NCBI RefSeq assembly: GCF_023228785.1
Contig: NZ_JALOAN010000040.1
Location: 1-19,506 of the forward strand
Length of the DNA stretch: 19,506 nucleotides
Direction of reading: 5' to 3'
Origin: Sulfurimonas sp.
GTDB taxonomy: Bacteria; Campylobacterota; Campylobacteria; Campylobacterales; Sulfurimonadaceae
The notes below the pieces were generated by a model. That model was not told where the DNA came from, ran no database searches, and worked only from the letters and a program-made list of their open reading frames with translations. The translations under genes were made by a program, and so were the position numbers. Positions 1 to 7,160 of this stretch are shown one piece after another (position 1 is the stretch's first letter; the number at the start of each line of letters is the position of its first letter).

Positions 1-25
1 AGCCTTCTTTATAATTACTACTCAT
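1..25 (-). CDS. Possible 5' end of a leftward gene (partial)
   Basis: Read on the minus strand, an ATG at 25-23 opens a frame of eight codons, MSSNYKEG, that runs off the left edge. An AGGG sits five bases before the ATG as a possible ribosome binding site, and a TACAAT box lies about 33 bases upstream at 63-58. Eight codons are too few to recognise a protein. The call rests only on the start, the weak ribosome site and the promoter-like box lining up, so it is tentative. Confidence 0.3.
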
Positions 26-57
26 CAAAGCCCTATATTACGAAGTTTTATGACGGT

Positions 58-63
58 ATTGTA
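58..63 (-). promoter_or_regulatory. Possible -10 box for the leftward gene at the edge
   Basis: The minus strand reads TACAAT here, 33 bases before the possible ATG at 25. No -35 is evident, which is normal for sigma-70 promoters in Campylobacterota. It is a short match in A/T-rich DNA and could be chance. Confidence 0.25.
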
Positions 64-77
64 CCATTTTAGGGATT

Positions 78-105
78 AAAAGAACCCTTATTTAAGAGTT
101 CTTTT
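78..105. terminator. A/T-rich palindrome, possible bidirectional terminator
   Basis: AAAAGAAC at 79-86 pairs with GTTCTTTT at 98-105, and CTT/AAG pairs inside around a four-base ATTT loop, leaving a C/A mismatch. The outer A and T runs would give a U-tract in either direction. No complete gene ends immediately beside it in the window, so what it would terminate is unclear. It may be a remnant of the older gene order or part of the neighbouring repeat, whose end also contains AGTTCTTT. Confidence 0.35.
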
Positions 106-108
106 AGA

Positions 109-291
109 AAGTTCTTTCACAGTCTCTTTACTTGGGAATGCATATAGATAAAGCATATAGAAACAGTTGTATACACTCCCAAGCACAGCATGGGAGCGAG
201 AGGAATCTCGTCACACCTCTCCTGAGGTGTGATATGTTGTTCTGCATGTTGACTTCTGTATGCATTCCATCTCGGGAGAGATGGAACGAGG
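109..291. repeat. Structured palindromic repeat region (REP/BIME-like)
   Basis: The region folds into several hairpins. An outer arm TGGGAATGCATA (133-144) pairs with TATGCATTCCA (259-269) with one bulge. Inside are CTCCCA/TGGGAG (176-181/191-196) with an inner GC/GC pair; CGAGA/TCTCG (197-201/206-210) on a GGAA tetraloop; and a perfect TCACACCTC/GAGGTGTGA (211-219/224-232). After it comes TTCCATCTC/GAGATGGAA around 266-286. The left end, AAGTTCTTTCACAGTCTCT (109-127), is the exact reverse complement of 19386-19404 in the element at the other end of the window. The CTCCCA...TGGGAG hairpin resembles the GGCTCCCACGC...GCGTGGGAGCC hairpin there. Such short palindromes are typical of non-autonomous repeats mobilised by RAYT transposases; that origin is inference, and no transposase is present here. 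Confidence 0.65.
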
Positions 292-355
292 TTGGAGTGT
301 TGAAATTGTTAAAGATGGCAACAAAGTAGCACAAGTTGATAAAATTAACGACTAA
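233..355 (+). pseudogene. Possible 3' remnant of a gene interrupted by the repeat
   Basis: A frame open from 233 to the TAA at 353-355 ends in WSVEIVKDGNKVAQVDKIND (from 293). That tail looks like natural protein, with an alternating strand pattern and a charged turn, whereas everything before about 290 in the same frame is repeat DNA and the frame closes at a TGA at 230-232. This suggests that the repeat cut off the 5' part of a gene and left its last 20 codons. The family is not recognised. The alternative is a chance open frame, since 20 codons is short. Confidence 0.25.
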
Positions 356-377
356 GTTTTGCTTTAAAAACTAAGTG

Positions 378-383
378 TATAAT
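378..383 (+). promoter_or_regulatory. Promoter -10 box for ppaC
   Basis: A consensus TATAAT directly preceded by TG lies 28 bases before the ppaC ATG. There is no clear -35, but the upstream DNA has the A/T runs usual for promoters of this class. The leader contains only a weak AAAGG ribosome site at about 398-402. Confidence 0.6.
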
Positions 384-410
384 TACAAAAAAATTTTAAA
401 GGTCAATTAA

Positions 411-1328
411 ATGTCAACATATATTTTTGGGCACACTAATCCAGATTCTGATTCTATAGTCGGAGCAATTTCTCTAGCTTATCTTAAAAACAAACTCGGT
501 GAAAATTGTGTAGCTACTCGTCAAGGTGAGATCTCTCCTGAGACGGAGTTTATACTAAACAAATTTGGCGGAAGTGTTCCAGAACTTAAGACTTCTTATG
601 CAGGTGAGAGTGTTTATTTAGTTGATTTTTCAGACTTAGCTCAAGCTCCAAAAGATATTATGGAAGCTACTATTTTAGGGATCTATGATCACCATAAACT
701 TGGAGATATTACTACTTCTACTCCACTAGAGTGCTGGATCAGACCTATTGGTTGTTCAAACACAGTTATTAAAGAGGCGTATGATTATCACGGTGTTGAT
801 ATTCCAAAAGATATAGCTGGGATGATGATGTGTGCGATACTTAGCGATACTGTTATATTTAAATCTCCAACATGCACAAAGATAGATACAAAAGCAGTTA
901 AAGAGTTAGCAAAAATTGCTGGCATCGAAGACTATAAGGCTCTTGGTATGGAGATGTTTATCGTAAAGTCAGCAGTAGAAGGTGCTAGTGCTAGAGAGTT
1001 AAATACTCGTGATTATAAAGAGTTTGTTATGGGAAGTGATAAGCTGGGTATTGGACAACTTGAGGTAGTAGATCTAAGTGTTTTTGATAATATAAAAGCT
1101 GATCTTTTTCTTGATATGAAAAAACTAAAAGAGGAGAACGGTCTTCATAGCGTTATCATTCTTTTAACTGATATAATGAAAGAGGGCTCTCAAATGCTAG
1201 TTATTAGTGATGATAACAGCAAAGTAGAGCGAGCGTTTAAATGCAAACTTGAAAACTCAGAGGCATGGCTTGATGGAGTTTTGAGTCGTAAAAAACAAGT
1301 TATACCATTTCTTCAAGCACAGTTTTAA
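411..1328 (+). CDS. ppaC: Manganese-dependent inorganic pyrophosphatase (family II)
   Basis: Hydrolyses pyrophosphate to two phosphates in the cytoplasm, pulling biosynthetic reactions forward. The 305 residues match the usual length of family II enzymes (about 305-310). Metal-site motifs are visible: GHTNPDSDS (His8, Asp12, Asp14), VDFSD (Asp72), the DHH motif at 93-95 and an Asp in AILSDT near 145. The C-terminal SRKKQ substrate-binding signature lies before IPFLQAQF. This DHH-superfamily fold is unrelated to the family I enzyme (Ppa) found in Helicobacter and Campylobacter. It has its own promoter at 378-383. Its stop lies two bases from the stop of the convergent FliL-like gene. All key residues seem present, so it should be active. 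Confidence 0.95.
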   Translation: MSTYIFGHTNPDSDSIVGAISLAYLKNKLGENCVATRQGEISPETEFILNKFGGSVPELKTSYAGESVYLVDFSDLAQAPKDIMEATILGIYDHHKLGDITTSTPLECWIRPIGCSNTVIKEAYDYHGVDIPKDIAGMMMCAILSDTVIFKSPTCTKIDTKAVKELAKIAGIEDYKALGMEMFIVKSAVEGASARELNTRDYKEFVMGSDKLGIGQLEVVDLSVFDNIKADLFLDMKKLKEENGLHSVIILLTDIMKEGSQMLVISDDNSKVERAFKCKLENSEAWLDGVLSRKKQVIPFLQAQF

Positions 1329-1330
1329 GT

Positions 1331-1861
1331 CTACTGGATTAAAAATCTATTAAAATAAACCTCTTCTATCTCTCCTTCTGAGAGATAAGCGTTTATATTT
1401 TGTACTAACTCTTTTTTCATTTTATTGTTTGTTGCTCTAGCGCTATTTGAATTTGAAAAAGTATGTATAACAGCATCTCTTAGAACATCACCTTTAACTA
1501 AGATCTCGTTTTTTACGCCATTTGTGCTTAACCAGCTATTTCCATCTTTATTTTTATATTTTAGTGATATGTTAAGTATAAGCTTTTTATCTCCAGCTAT
1601 ATTTACAGTAAAATCACCTAGATTTGCCATAGTTGAACTTTTTATAGTTACTCTGTTAGTGTAGAACCTCTCCTTGGCAAACTCTTGTTTTTTCTTTGAA
1701 GGATTTTGCATTTTATCTCTAACGTTGCTTATTCCATAATCTTCATTTTCATATTTTTTTAAATTTTTAAAGTCTGAAGTTGAGACTCCATAAATTATCA
1801 ATAAAATAAGAAGAGATGCTATTACAAGCCATATGATTATTGTTATGATTTTTTGTAACAT
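1331..1861 (-). CDS. FliL-like flagellar basal-body-associated membrane protein
   Basis: The 176-residue protein has one N-terminal membrane helix (about residues 5-24), then a charged linker and a periplasmic domain. The domain fits FliL: MANLGDFTVNI, then ISLKYKN, EILVKGDVLRDAVIHTFSN and the closing EEVYFNRFLIQ, which matches the VYFTEFVxQ ending of FliL. FliL surrounds the flagellar stator and supports torque. This copy is not beside other flagellar genes, so it may be a FliL paralogue rather than the main one. It starts seven bases after the acyl-CoA ligase stop, and its ribosome site (GGAG, minus strand 1874-1871) overlaps the end of that gene, so the two are probably cotranscribed. Family assignment is by pattern only; stator function is inference. 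Confidence 0.7.
   Translation of the reverse strand: MLQKIITIIIWLVIASLLILLIIYGVSTSDFKNLKKYENEDYGISNVRDKMQNPSKKKQEFAKERFYTNRVTIKSSTMANLGDFTVNIAGDKKLILNISLKYKNKDGNSWLSTNGVKNEILVKGDVLRDAVIHTFSNSNSARATNNKMKKELVQNINAYLSEGEIEEVYFNRFLIQ
1367..1387 (+). terminator. Hairpin that may end ppaC transcription, inside the opposing gene
   Basis: TATCTCTC (1367-1374) and GAGAGATA (1380-1387) form a perfect eight-base stem with a CTTCT loop. It lies 39 bases past the ppaC stop, within the 3' coding end of the FliL-like gene. The following T-rich stretch is weak, so termination would be partial at best. It could simply be coding sequence. Confidence 0.3.
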
Positions 1862-1867
1862 GATTAT

Positions 1868-3553
1868 CTACTCCACATAAATATATCTTTTTATCTTTTT
1901 AGTAGGGGTCTTTACAAAAGGCTCTATTTGTTCTATAAACTTAATCATTTTAGATGATGAGGCTACTTGGTTATTTACATCAAGTCGCAACTCTTCTAAA
2001 AGATTTGTGATCTCATCTTTAACTTTTAAATCAGATGTTTTACTAGCATTGAATCTTTCATCTAAAAGTTCATAATCTAAGTGAATTCTTGCTACTAGTT
2101 TGGAATTTTGCTCTAAAACAAGTGAGTCAAGCACAGCTTCATTTTGATTTATGATGGATTCTAGTTGTTCTGGGTAGATGTTTTTACCATCAGCTCCTAT
2201 GATGACATTTTTACTTCTTCCTCTAATGAATAGATAACCATCTTCATCTATGAACCCTAGATCTCCTGTATGTAACCAACCATCTCGTATAACTTCCTCA
2301 GTTTGTTCTTTATCTTTGTAATACCCTAGCATTAAGCTTGGAGATTTTGCGATGATCTCTCCCTCTTTAGTTATAGGATCTGGATCTTTAATCTTAAGTT
2401 CAACTCCATAAAAAGCTGGACCAGTTGATTTAAACTTTGGAGTTAGATTTATATTTGTTCCAGCTAAAAGTGGAGCAGTCTCAGTTAGACCATAACCCAC
2501 AGTGTAAGGAAATTCGGCTTCTAAAAGAAATTTCTCAACAAATGGTGAAAGTGCCGCTCCACCTATACCAAAAAATTTAAGTCTGCCACCAAAAGTCTCT
2601 AAGAGTTTTTTACCAGCTATCTTATTTAATTTTTTTCTAATAAAGCTATTTTTATATAGGTTTCTCATAATAAAAGAGCTAGTAAATTTTGGTAGGATTT
2701 TGTTTTTATAAATCTTCTCTATAATAAGAGGCACACTCAATATCATAGTTGGTTTTACAAGTTCAAAAGCCTTTAGTAAAACGCTAGGAGTCGGTGTTTT
2801 ATCAATGTATACAACACTAGATCCATGAAGGATGGGAACAATAAGTCCAACCGTACACTCATAAGTATGAGCTAGTGGAAGTATGGATAAAAACACATCA
2901 TCTTTTGTGATCTCTAAGATAGAATATGTTGATAGTGCATTAGTTACTATGTTTTTATGACTTAGCATTACACCTTTTGAGTGTCCTGTTGTCCCAGATG
3001 TATATATGATAGCAGCTAGATCGTCCTCTTTTGGAACTTTAGGAGATGTGTTTGAAAATTTTTGTGCCATCTCTTTGGTTTTTTTAGCAAGCTCACTTAA
3101 ATGGCTTTTATGTATGGACTCATCTATAATTTTAAGACTATCTAACTCTATAGCAAATTCCAAATCAGTGTTGCTACTCTCTTCTAGTGTACTTAGATGT
3201 TTGCGAGATACAAAAGCTGCCTTTGCCTCAGAATGACGAAGTATATGAAGAACTTCTGAGGGATGAAAGTCTGGAAGTACTGGAACAATAACTGCACCGA
3301 TATAAGTCACACTAAAGTATGCAATAGCCCAATTTGGCATATTTTGGCTAAGAAGTAGGACTTTATCGCCATGGGAAATACCATTTTTTTGTAGTAGTTT
3401 TGTCATCTCTTGAACTTTTTGTCCAAACTCTTTGTATGTCATTGGCGTCTCTGAGAGTTTGCTTAGTACATCGGTCTCAGCGTAGAGTTCAATTGAGCGA
3501 TTTAGTAAATCTCTAAGTGTAAAGTTATTTAAATTTTCATAGGGGTAGGTCAT
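1868..3553 (-). CDS. Long-chain fatty acid-CoA ligase (AMP-binding family)
   Basis: Activates a carboxylic acid, probably a fatty acid, through an acyl-adenylate to an acyl-CoA. The 561 residues carry the adenylate-forming motifs in order: the P-loop YTSGTTGHSKG (184-194), YGLTETAP (354-361), GWLHTGD (425-431) and GRSKNVII (445-452) at the hinge, with the C-terminal lysine region TPTKKIKR (549-556). No acyl-carrier domain is fused. The chain-length preference cannot be read from the sequence, and an acyl-ACP synthetase or another acid-CoA ligase is possible. It starts from an ATG preceded by AAGAGA, shares a short divergent region with the radical SAM gene, and is followed closely by the FliL-like gene. 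All core motifs are intact. Confidence 0.88.
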   Translation of the reverse strand: MTYPYENLNNFTLRDLLNRSIELYAETDVLSKLSETPMTYKEFGQKVQEMTKLLQKNGISHGDKVLLLSQNMPNWAIAYFSVTYIGAVIVPVLPDFHPSEVLHILRHSEAKAAFVSRKHLSTLEESSNTDLEFAIELDSLKIIDESIHKSHLSELAKKTKEMAQKFSNTSPKVPKEDDLAAIIYTSGTTGHSKGVMLSHKNIVTNALSTYSILEITKDDVFLSILPLAHTYECTVGLIVPILHGSSVVYIDKTPTPSVLLKAFELVKPTMILSVPLIIEKIYKNKILPKFTSSFIMRNLYKNSFIRKKLNKIAGKKLLETFGGRLKFFGIGGAALSPFVEKFLLEAEFPYTVGYGLTETAPLLAGTNINLTPKFKSTGPAFYGVELKIKDPDPITKEGEIIAKSPSLMLGYYKDKEQTEEVIRDGWLHTGDLGFIDEDGYLFIRGRSKNVIIGADGKNIYPEQLESIINQNEAVLDSLVLEQNSKLVARIHLDYELLDERFNASKTSDLKVKDEITNLLEELRLDVNNQVASSSKMIKFIEQIEPFVKTPTKKIKRYIYVE

Positions 3554-3579
3554 AACTAATCTCTTATTTTAATTTGATT

Positions 3580-3595
3580 AAGTATTATTATACTT
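3580..3595. promoter_or_regulatory. Overlapping divergent -10 boxes within a palindrome
   Basis: The 55-base gap between the ligase and the radical SAM gene contains AAGTAT (3580-3585), TATT and ATACTT (3590-3595), a perfect 6-4-6 inverted repeat. The plus strand offers TATACT at 3589-3594, and the minus strand offers TATAAT at 3592-3587. The two promoters would therefore share the same bases and compete, and the symmetry could also serve a dimeric regulator. The radical SAM leader would be only a few bases long. Confidence 0.45.
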
Positions 3596-3608
3596 AAAAA
3601 GAGATATT

Positions 3609-5384
3609 TTGAGTAGAAGAAGCAAAACAAAACAACCAACACGAAATACTGTTACATTTAGTCAAAAAGATTTCCTTCCAACAACAAAAGCAGAAATGGA
3701 CGCTCTTGGCTGGGATATGTGCGATATTATCTTAATTAGTGGAGATGCATATATAGACTCTCCTTTTATTGGCGTAGCAATGGTTGGGCGTATGCTTGAG
3801 CGGATGGGTTACAGAGTTGGAATGATCGGTCAGCCTGATATTAATAGCGATGTTGATATAAAAAGACTTGGTGAGCCTAGGCTCTACTGGGGCGTGAGTG
3901 GTGGAAGTGTTGATAGCATGGTTAGTAACTATACTGCTACAAAGAAGTTTAGAAACACAGATGACTATACTCCAGGTGGAAAAAACGACAAAAGACCAGA
4001 TCGAGCCTTAAGCGTTTACTGCAACCTCATACGAAGATATTTTAAAAACACAGTTCCAATTATGATAGGAGGCATAGAGGCCTCTTTAAGACGAGTAAGC
4101 CACTATGACTACTGGCAAAACAGACTCAAAAAACCAATTCTTTTTGACTCAAAAGCCGATGTGCTGATCTACGGAATGGGAGAGATCGCACTAGAAGAGC
4201 TAACTCGTGCAATAGAGAACAAAGAAGATTATAGTGACATTAGAGGAGTTTGCTACATCTCTAAAGAGCCAAAGCTTGAGTATATAGAACTTCCATCACA
4301 TCAAGAGTGTTTGGACGATAAAGAGCGTTATATTGACCTTTTTGATGATTTTTACGATAACAATGATCCCATAAGTGCAAAAGGACTTTGTCAAAAAGTA
4401 GATGAGCGCTACCTCATACAAAATCCTCCATGTGATTATCTCAACCAAGAAGAGATGGATGCAAACTCAAACCTGCCTTTTACTAGAGAACTTCATCCTT
4501 ACTATGCGAAGATGGGGAAAGTTAAGTGTTTAGAGACTATTAAGTTCTCTATTATGACTCATCATGGTTGTTGGGGAGAGTGTAACTTTTGTGCGATTGG
4601 TGTTCATCAAGGTAGAACCATAAGAACTAGAACAGAAGAGAACATTCTTAAAGAAGCAAAAGATTTTAATAAGTATAAAGATTATAAAGGCATCATAAGT
4701 GATGTTGGCGGCCCAACTGCAAATATGTACGGTTATGAGTGTGCTAAAAAGCTTAAAAAAGGCACTTGCGATGACATACGATGCGTAGATGCAGACAGAC
4801 TTTGTAAAGTTATGCATGTAGATCACTCTAGAAACATTAACCTACTTAGAAGAGTAAGAGAGGTTGAGGGTGTAAGAAAAGCTTTTGTAGCTTCTGGAGT
4901 TAGATATGACCTAATTACTGCTGATAAAAAGCATGGTTACTCATACCTAAAAGAGATGGTAGAACATCATATCTCTGGGCAGATGAAAGTAGCACCTGAG
5001 CATACGCAGCAGCATGTGTTGGAACTTATGGGAAAGCCTGGCAAAGAGACTCTAGTTGACTTTAAAAAGATGTACGATAGACTAAACAAAGAGTCAGGCA
5101 AAAACCAATTTTTAACCTACTATCTCATAGCTGCACATCCTGGTTGTGAAGAAAAAGACATGCATGAATTAAAGCATTTTACAACAGATGAGCTAAAGAT
5201 GAACCCAGAACAAGCTCAAGTATTTACTCCAACGCCTAGCACTTACTCTGCGGTTATGTACTACACAGAGCTAGATCCAAAGACAAGAAAGAAGATCTTT
5301 GTAGAAAAAGACACAAAAAGAAAAGAGAAACAAAAGCAGATCGTAGTAGCAAAAGATTGTTTTAAAAGTGGATTTGCTTCTTAG
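3609..5384 (+). CDS. YgiQ family radical SAM protein
   Basis: A 591-residue protein of the YgiQ (UPF0313) family. The N-terminal third holds a cobalamin-binding-like Rossmann region (CDIILISGDAYIDSPFIGVAMV near 38-59). The radical SAM cluster motif CWGECNFC follows, with Cys321, Cys325 and Cys328 as likely ligands of the 4Fe-4S cluster, and then a long helical C-terminus. The reaction of YgiQ proteins is not established. The start is TTG (MSRRSK) with AAGAG six bases upstream; no nearer ATG fits. It is somewhat shorter than the E. coli protein (about 740 residues), probably at the C-terminus, which is usual outside enterics. It appears to stand alone in its own unit. Confidence 0.9.
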   Translation: MSRRSKTKQPTRNTVTFSQKDFLPTTKAEMDALGWDMCDIILISGDAYIDSPFIGVAMVGRMLERMGYRVGMIGQPDINSDVDIKRLGEPRLYWGVSGGSVDSMVSNYTATKKFRNTDDYTPGGKNDKRPDRALSVYCNLIRRYFKNTVPIMIGGIEASLRRVSHYDYWQNRLKKPILFDSKADVLIYGMGEIALEELTRAIENKEDYSDIRGVCYISKEPKLEYIELPSHQECLDDKERYIDLFDDFYDNNDPISAKGLCQKVDERYLIQNPPCDYLNQEEMDANSNLPFTRELHPYYAKMGKVKCLETIKFSIMTHHGCWGECNFCAIGVHQGRTIRTRTEENILKEAKDFNKYKDYKGIISDVGGPTANMYGYECAKKLKKGTCDDIRCVDADRLCKVMHVDHSRNINLLRRVREVEGVRKAFVASGVRYDLITADKKHGYSYLKEMVEHHISGQMKVAPEHTQQHVLELMGKPGKETLVDFKKMYDRLNKESGKNQFLTYYLIAAHPGCEEKDMHELKHFTTDELKMNPEQAQVFTPTPSTYSAVMYYTELDPKTRKKIFVEKDTKRKEKQKQIVVAKDCFKSGFAS

Positions 5385-5420
5385 AAAATAAAGAAAAAGT
5401 CAACCTTACTACTAAGAAGC
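5376..5420. repeat. Inverted repeat spanning the ygiQ-type gene stop codon
   Basis: GCTTCTTAG (5376-5384, including the TAG stop) and CTAAGAAGC (5412-5420) are perfect nine-base inverted arms separated by 27 A-rich bases. No U-tract follows, so it is not a standard terminator. It could protect the mRNA 3' end or be chance. Confidence 0.4.
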
Positions 5421-5475
5421 TAATAATTCAGCAAAAAATGTTCCAACTCTTACTATACTCTCAGTTTTAATATTC

Positions 5476-5481
5476 TACAAT
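5476..5481 (+). promoter_or_regulatory. Likely -10 box for the S4-trpD-rpoN cluster
   Basis: TACAAT lies 31 bases before the S4 gene ATG. A second candidate, TATACT, lies at 5454-5459. No ribosome site is obvious in the A-rich leader. Because the downstream genes overlap in a chain, this is the best visible promoter for the cluster. Confidence 0.45.
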
Positions 5482-5512
5482 ACTCAACAAATAACAAAAA
5501 AAGTACATAAAC

Positions 5513-5761
5513 ATGAGAATAGATAAGTTTTTAAACTCCGTAAATATCACAAAAAGACGCTCAGTCGCACAAGATATGATAAATAACAAGGTTGTTTTGA
5601 TAAATGGTGCAGTAGCTAAGGCTAGTAAAGGTGTTGAAGTTGGTAGCATTATTAGCATCAACTTTCTTGATAACACTAAAATGTATGAGGTGCTTAAGAT
5701 TCCTACTACAAAATCAACTCCAAAATCACTACAAAGTGAATACATTAAGGAGTTGTCATGA
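5513..5761 (+). CDS. S4-domain RNA-binding protein (Hsp15/RqcP-like)
   Basis: The 82-residue protein is almost all S4 domain: MRIDKFLNSVNITKRRSVAQDMINNKVVLING opens with the usual helix-turn-helix-like RNA-binding face, followed by a small barrel to about residue 62. Stand-alone S4 proteins of this size include Hsp15 and RqcP, which bind 50S subunits carrying stalled peptidyl-tRNA. Helicobacter pylori HP1423 is a structurally studied relative. The specific RqcP role is inference. The stop overlaps the trpD start by ATGA, so the two genes are translationally coupled. Confidence 0.75.
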   Translation: MRIDKFLNSVNITKRRSVAQDMINNKVVLINGAVAKASKGVEVGSIISINFLDNTKMYEVLKIPTTKSTPKSLQSEYIKELS

Positions 5762-6744
5762 CTTATTCTGAGGCAAAAGAGCAATTCATTTCACTATTTA
5801 ACAATGAGATGAATGAAGAAGAGATGCTTGAGTTTTTGATCAGTATAAAGCTTGATGAAAATACTTCTGTAGAGACCATTGCAGCTGCGGCTGATGTGAT
5901 GCGGCAAAATGCTTTGATGCTTCCAATATCAAGTGGGCTTAGAGATAAAGCTATAGATGTAGTTGGGACTGGTGGAGACAAGATTGGAAGCTTTAACATA
6001 TCTTCAACCGTTGCTATCATACTTGCAGCTTCTGGATGCTTTGTTGCAAAGCATGGAAGTAGATCTGTTACTTCAAAGTCTGGAAGTGCAGATATGTTTG
6101 AAAAATTAGGAGTTAGACTAGATCTAAGTATAGAAGATAGTGCTAAACTTTTAGAAGAGAGTGGTTTTACTTTTATGTTTGCAACAAATCATCATCCTGC
6201 TATGAAGTTTATCATGCCAGTTAGAAAAAATATACCTGATAAAACTATCTTTAATATACTTGGACCTTTAACGAATCCTGCTGGAGTTAAGAAGTCACTT
6301 CTTGGAGTTTTTCACAAATCTTTTGTATCAAAAATGGCAGAAGCACTGAAGATAAATGGTGCAAAATCAACCATGGTAGTTAGCTCAAAAGAGAATATGG
6401 ACGAGATAAGTATTTCTGATATTACCTACGCGTCAAGACTCTACAAAGGAGAGGTAAAAGAGTTTGTTATAGATCCACAGATCTACGGCATAAAAAAAGC
6501 ACCACTTAGTTCTATAGTTGGTGGAGATGCGATATTTAATGCAACTATACTTCATGATATTCTCGACTCAAAAGCAACAACTGCACAAAGAGATATAGTT
6601 CTAATCAACACCGCAGCAGCTCTTATGGTTGATGGAATGGCAAGAGATATGCAAGATGGGCTTGAGATCGCAAGAGAAACTATAAAATCAGCAAAAGCCA
6701 AAGAGAAACTTAGAAAAATTATAGAAATATCAAACAAATTATGA
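5758..6744 (+). CDS. trpD: Anthranilate phosphoribosyltransferase
   Basis: Transfers phosphoribose from PRPP to anthranilate, the second committed step of tryptophan synthesis. The 328 residues carry the PRPP-binding GTGGD loop (70-74), the NISSTVA segment (80-86) and KHGSRSVTSKSGSAD (98-112). HHPAMKFIMPVRK follows near 185-197. Length and motifs are normal for stand-alone TrpD, with no fused TrpG glutaminase. No other trp gene is in the window, so this gene is separated from the rest of its pathway. ATGA overlaps link it to the S4 gene upstream and tsaE downstream. I see no leader peptide or trp attenuator at 5420-5513. Confidence 0.96.
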   Translation: MTYSEAKEQFISLFNNEMNEEEMLEFLISIKLDENTSVETIAAAADVMRQNALMLPISSGLRDKAIDVVGTGGDKIGSFNISSTVAIILAASGCFVAKHGSRSVTSKSGSADMFEKLGVRLDLSIEDSAKLLEESGFTFMFATNHHPAMKFIMPVRKNIPDKTIFNILGPLTNPAGVKKSLLGVFHKSFVSKMAEALKINGAKSTMVVSSKENMDEISISDITYASRLYKGEVKEFVIDPQIYGIKKAPLSSIVGGDAIFNATILHDILDSKATTAQRDIVLINTAAALMVDGMARDMQDGLEIARETIKSAKAKEKLRKIIEISNKL

Positions 6745-7160
6745 AGAAATATCTACTAAAACTTAATCAAATTGAGACTTTAGCACAAGATATTTGTGAA
6801 AATTTTGATAATGGAGTCATAATTTTAAAAGGAGACCTGGCATCTGGAAAAACAACATTTACAAAAGAGTTTGTTAAGTACAAAGGGATAGTAGAAGAGG
6901 TTACTTCACCTACTTTTTCACTTCAACAATGCTATGGAGATAGAGTCTTTCACTATGACATCTACAACCATGGACTAGATCATTTTATCTCTTTGGGAAT
7001 GCTTGAGGAGTTAGAAAAAGATGGAGTTCATTTAGTAGAGTGGGGTGATGAAAAACTCAAAGAGATTTTAGATGCAGCAGAGATAGAAAACATGACAATT
7101 AATATAAAAAAAATAGATGATAATAGTAGAGAATATGAGGTAAATTATGCACACGCTTAG
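6741..7160 (+). CDS. tsaE: tRNA t6A37 biosynthesis ATPase TsaE
   Basis: TsaE is the ATPase that works with TsaB and TsaD to make threonylcarbamoyladenosine at position 37 of ANN-decoding tRNAs. The 139-residue protein has the P-loop GDLASGKTT (31-39); most homologues have LGAGKT, so the Ala-Ser pair is a mild variation. SPTFSLQQCY (56-65) and HYDIY (71-75) follow, then LVEWGDE (98-104), all typical of the family. It starts in an ATGA overlap with trpD, and its last 14 bases overlap lptB. Its place next to lptB and rpoN agrees with gene order in Campylobacter. Confidence 0.92.
   Translation: MKKYLLKLNQIETLAQDICENFDNGVIILKGDLASGKTTFTKEFVKYKGIVEEVTSPTFSLQQCYGDRVFHYDIYNHGLDHFISLGMLEELEKDGVHLVEWGDEKLKEILDAAEIENMTINIKKIDDNSREYEVNYAHA

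Noticed and set aside
128..334. Open frames of 65-68 codons on both strands over the left repeat
   Set aside because: They are mirror images forced by palindromic DNA, have no ribosome site, and read through hairpin arms. The natural-looking tail at 293-355 is in a different frame.
4530..4826. 98-codon antisense frame inside the radical SAM gene
   Set aside because: It lies opposite the conserved Cys motif region, has no supporting signals, and is explained by the coding strand.
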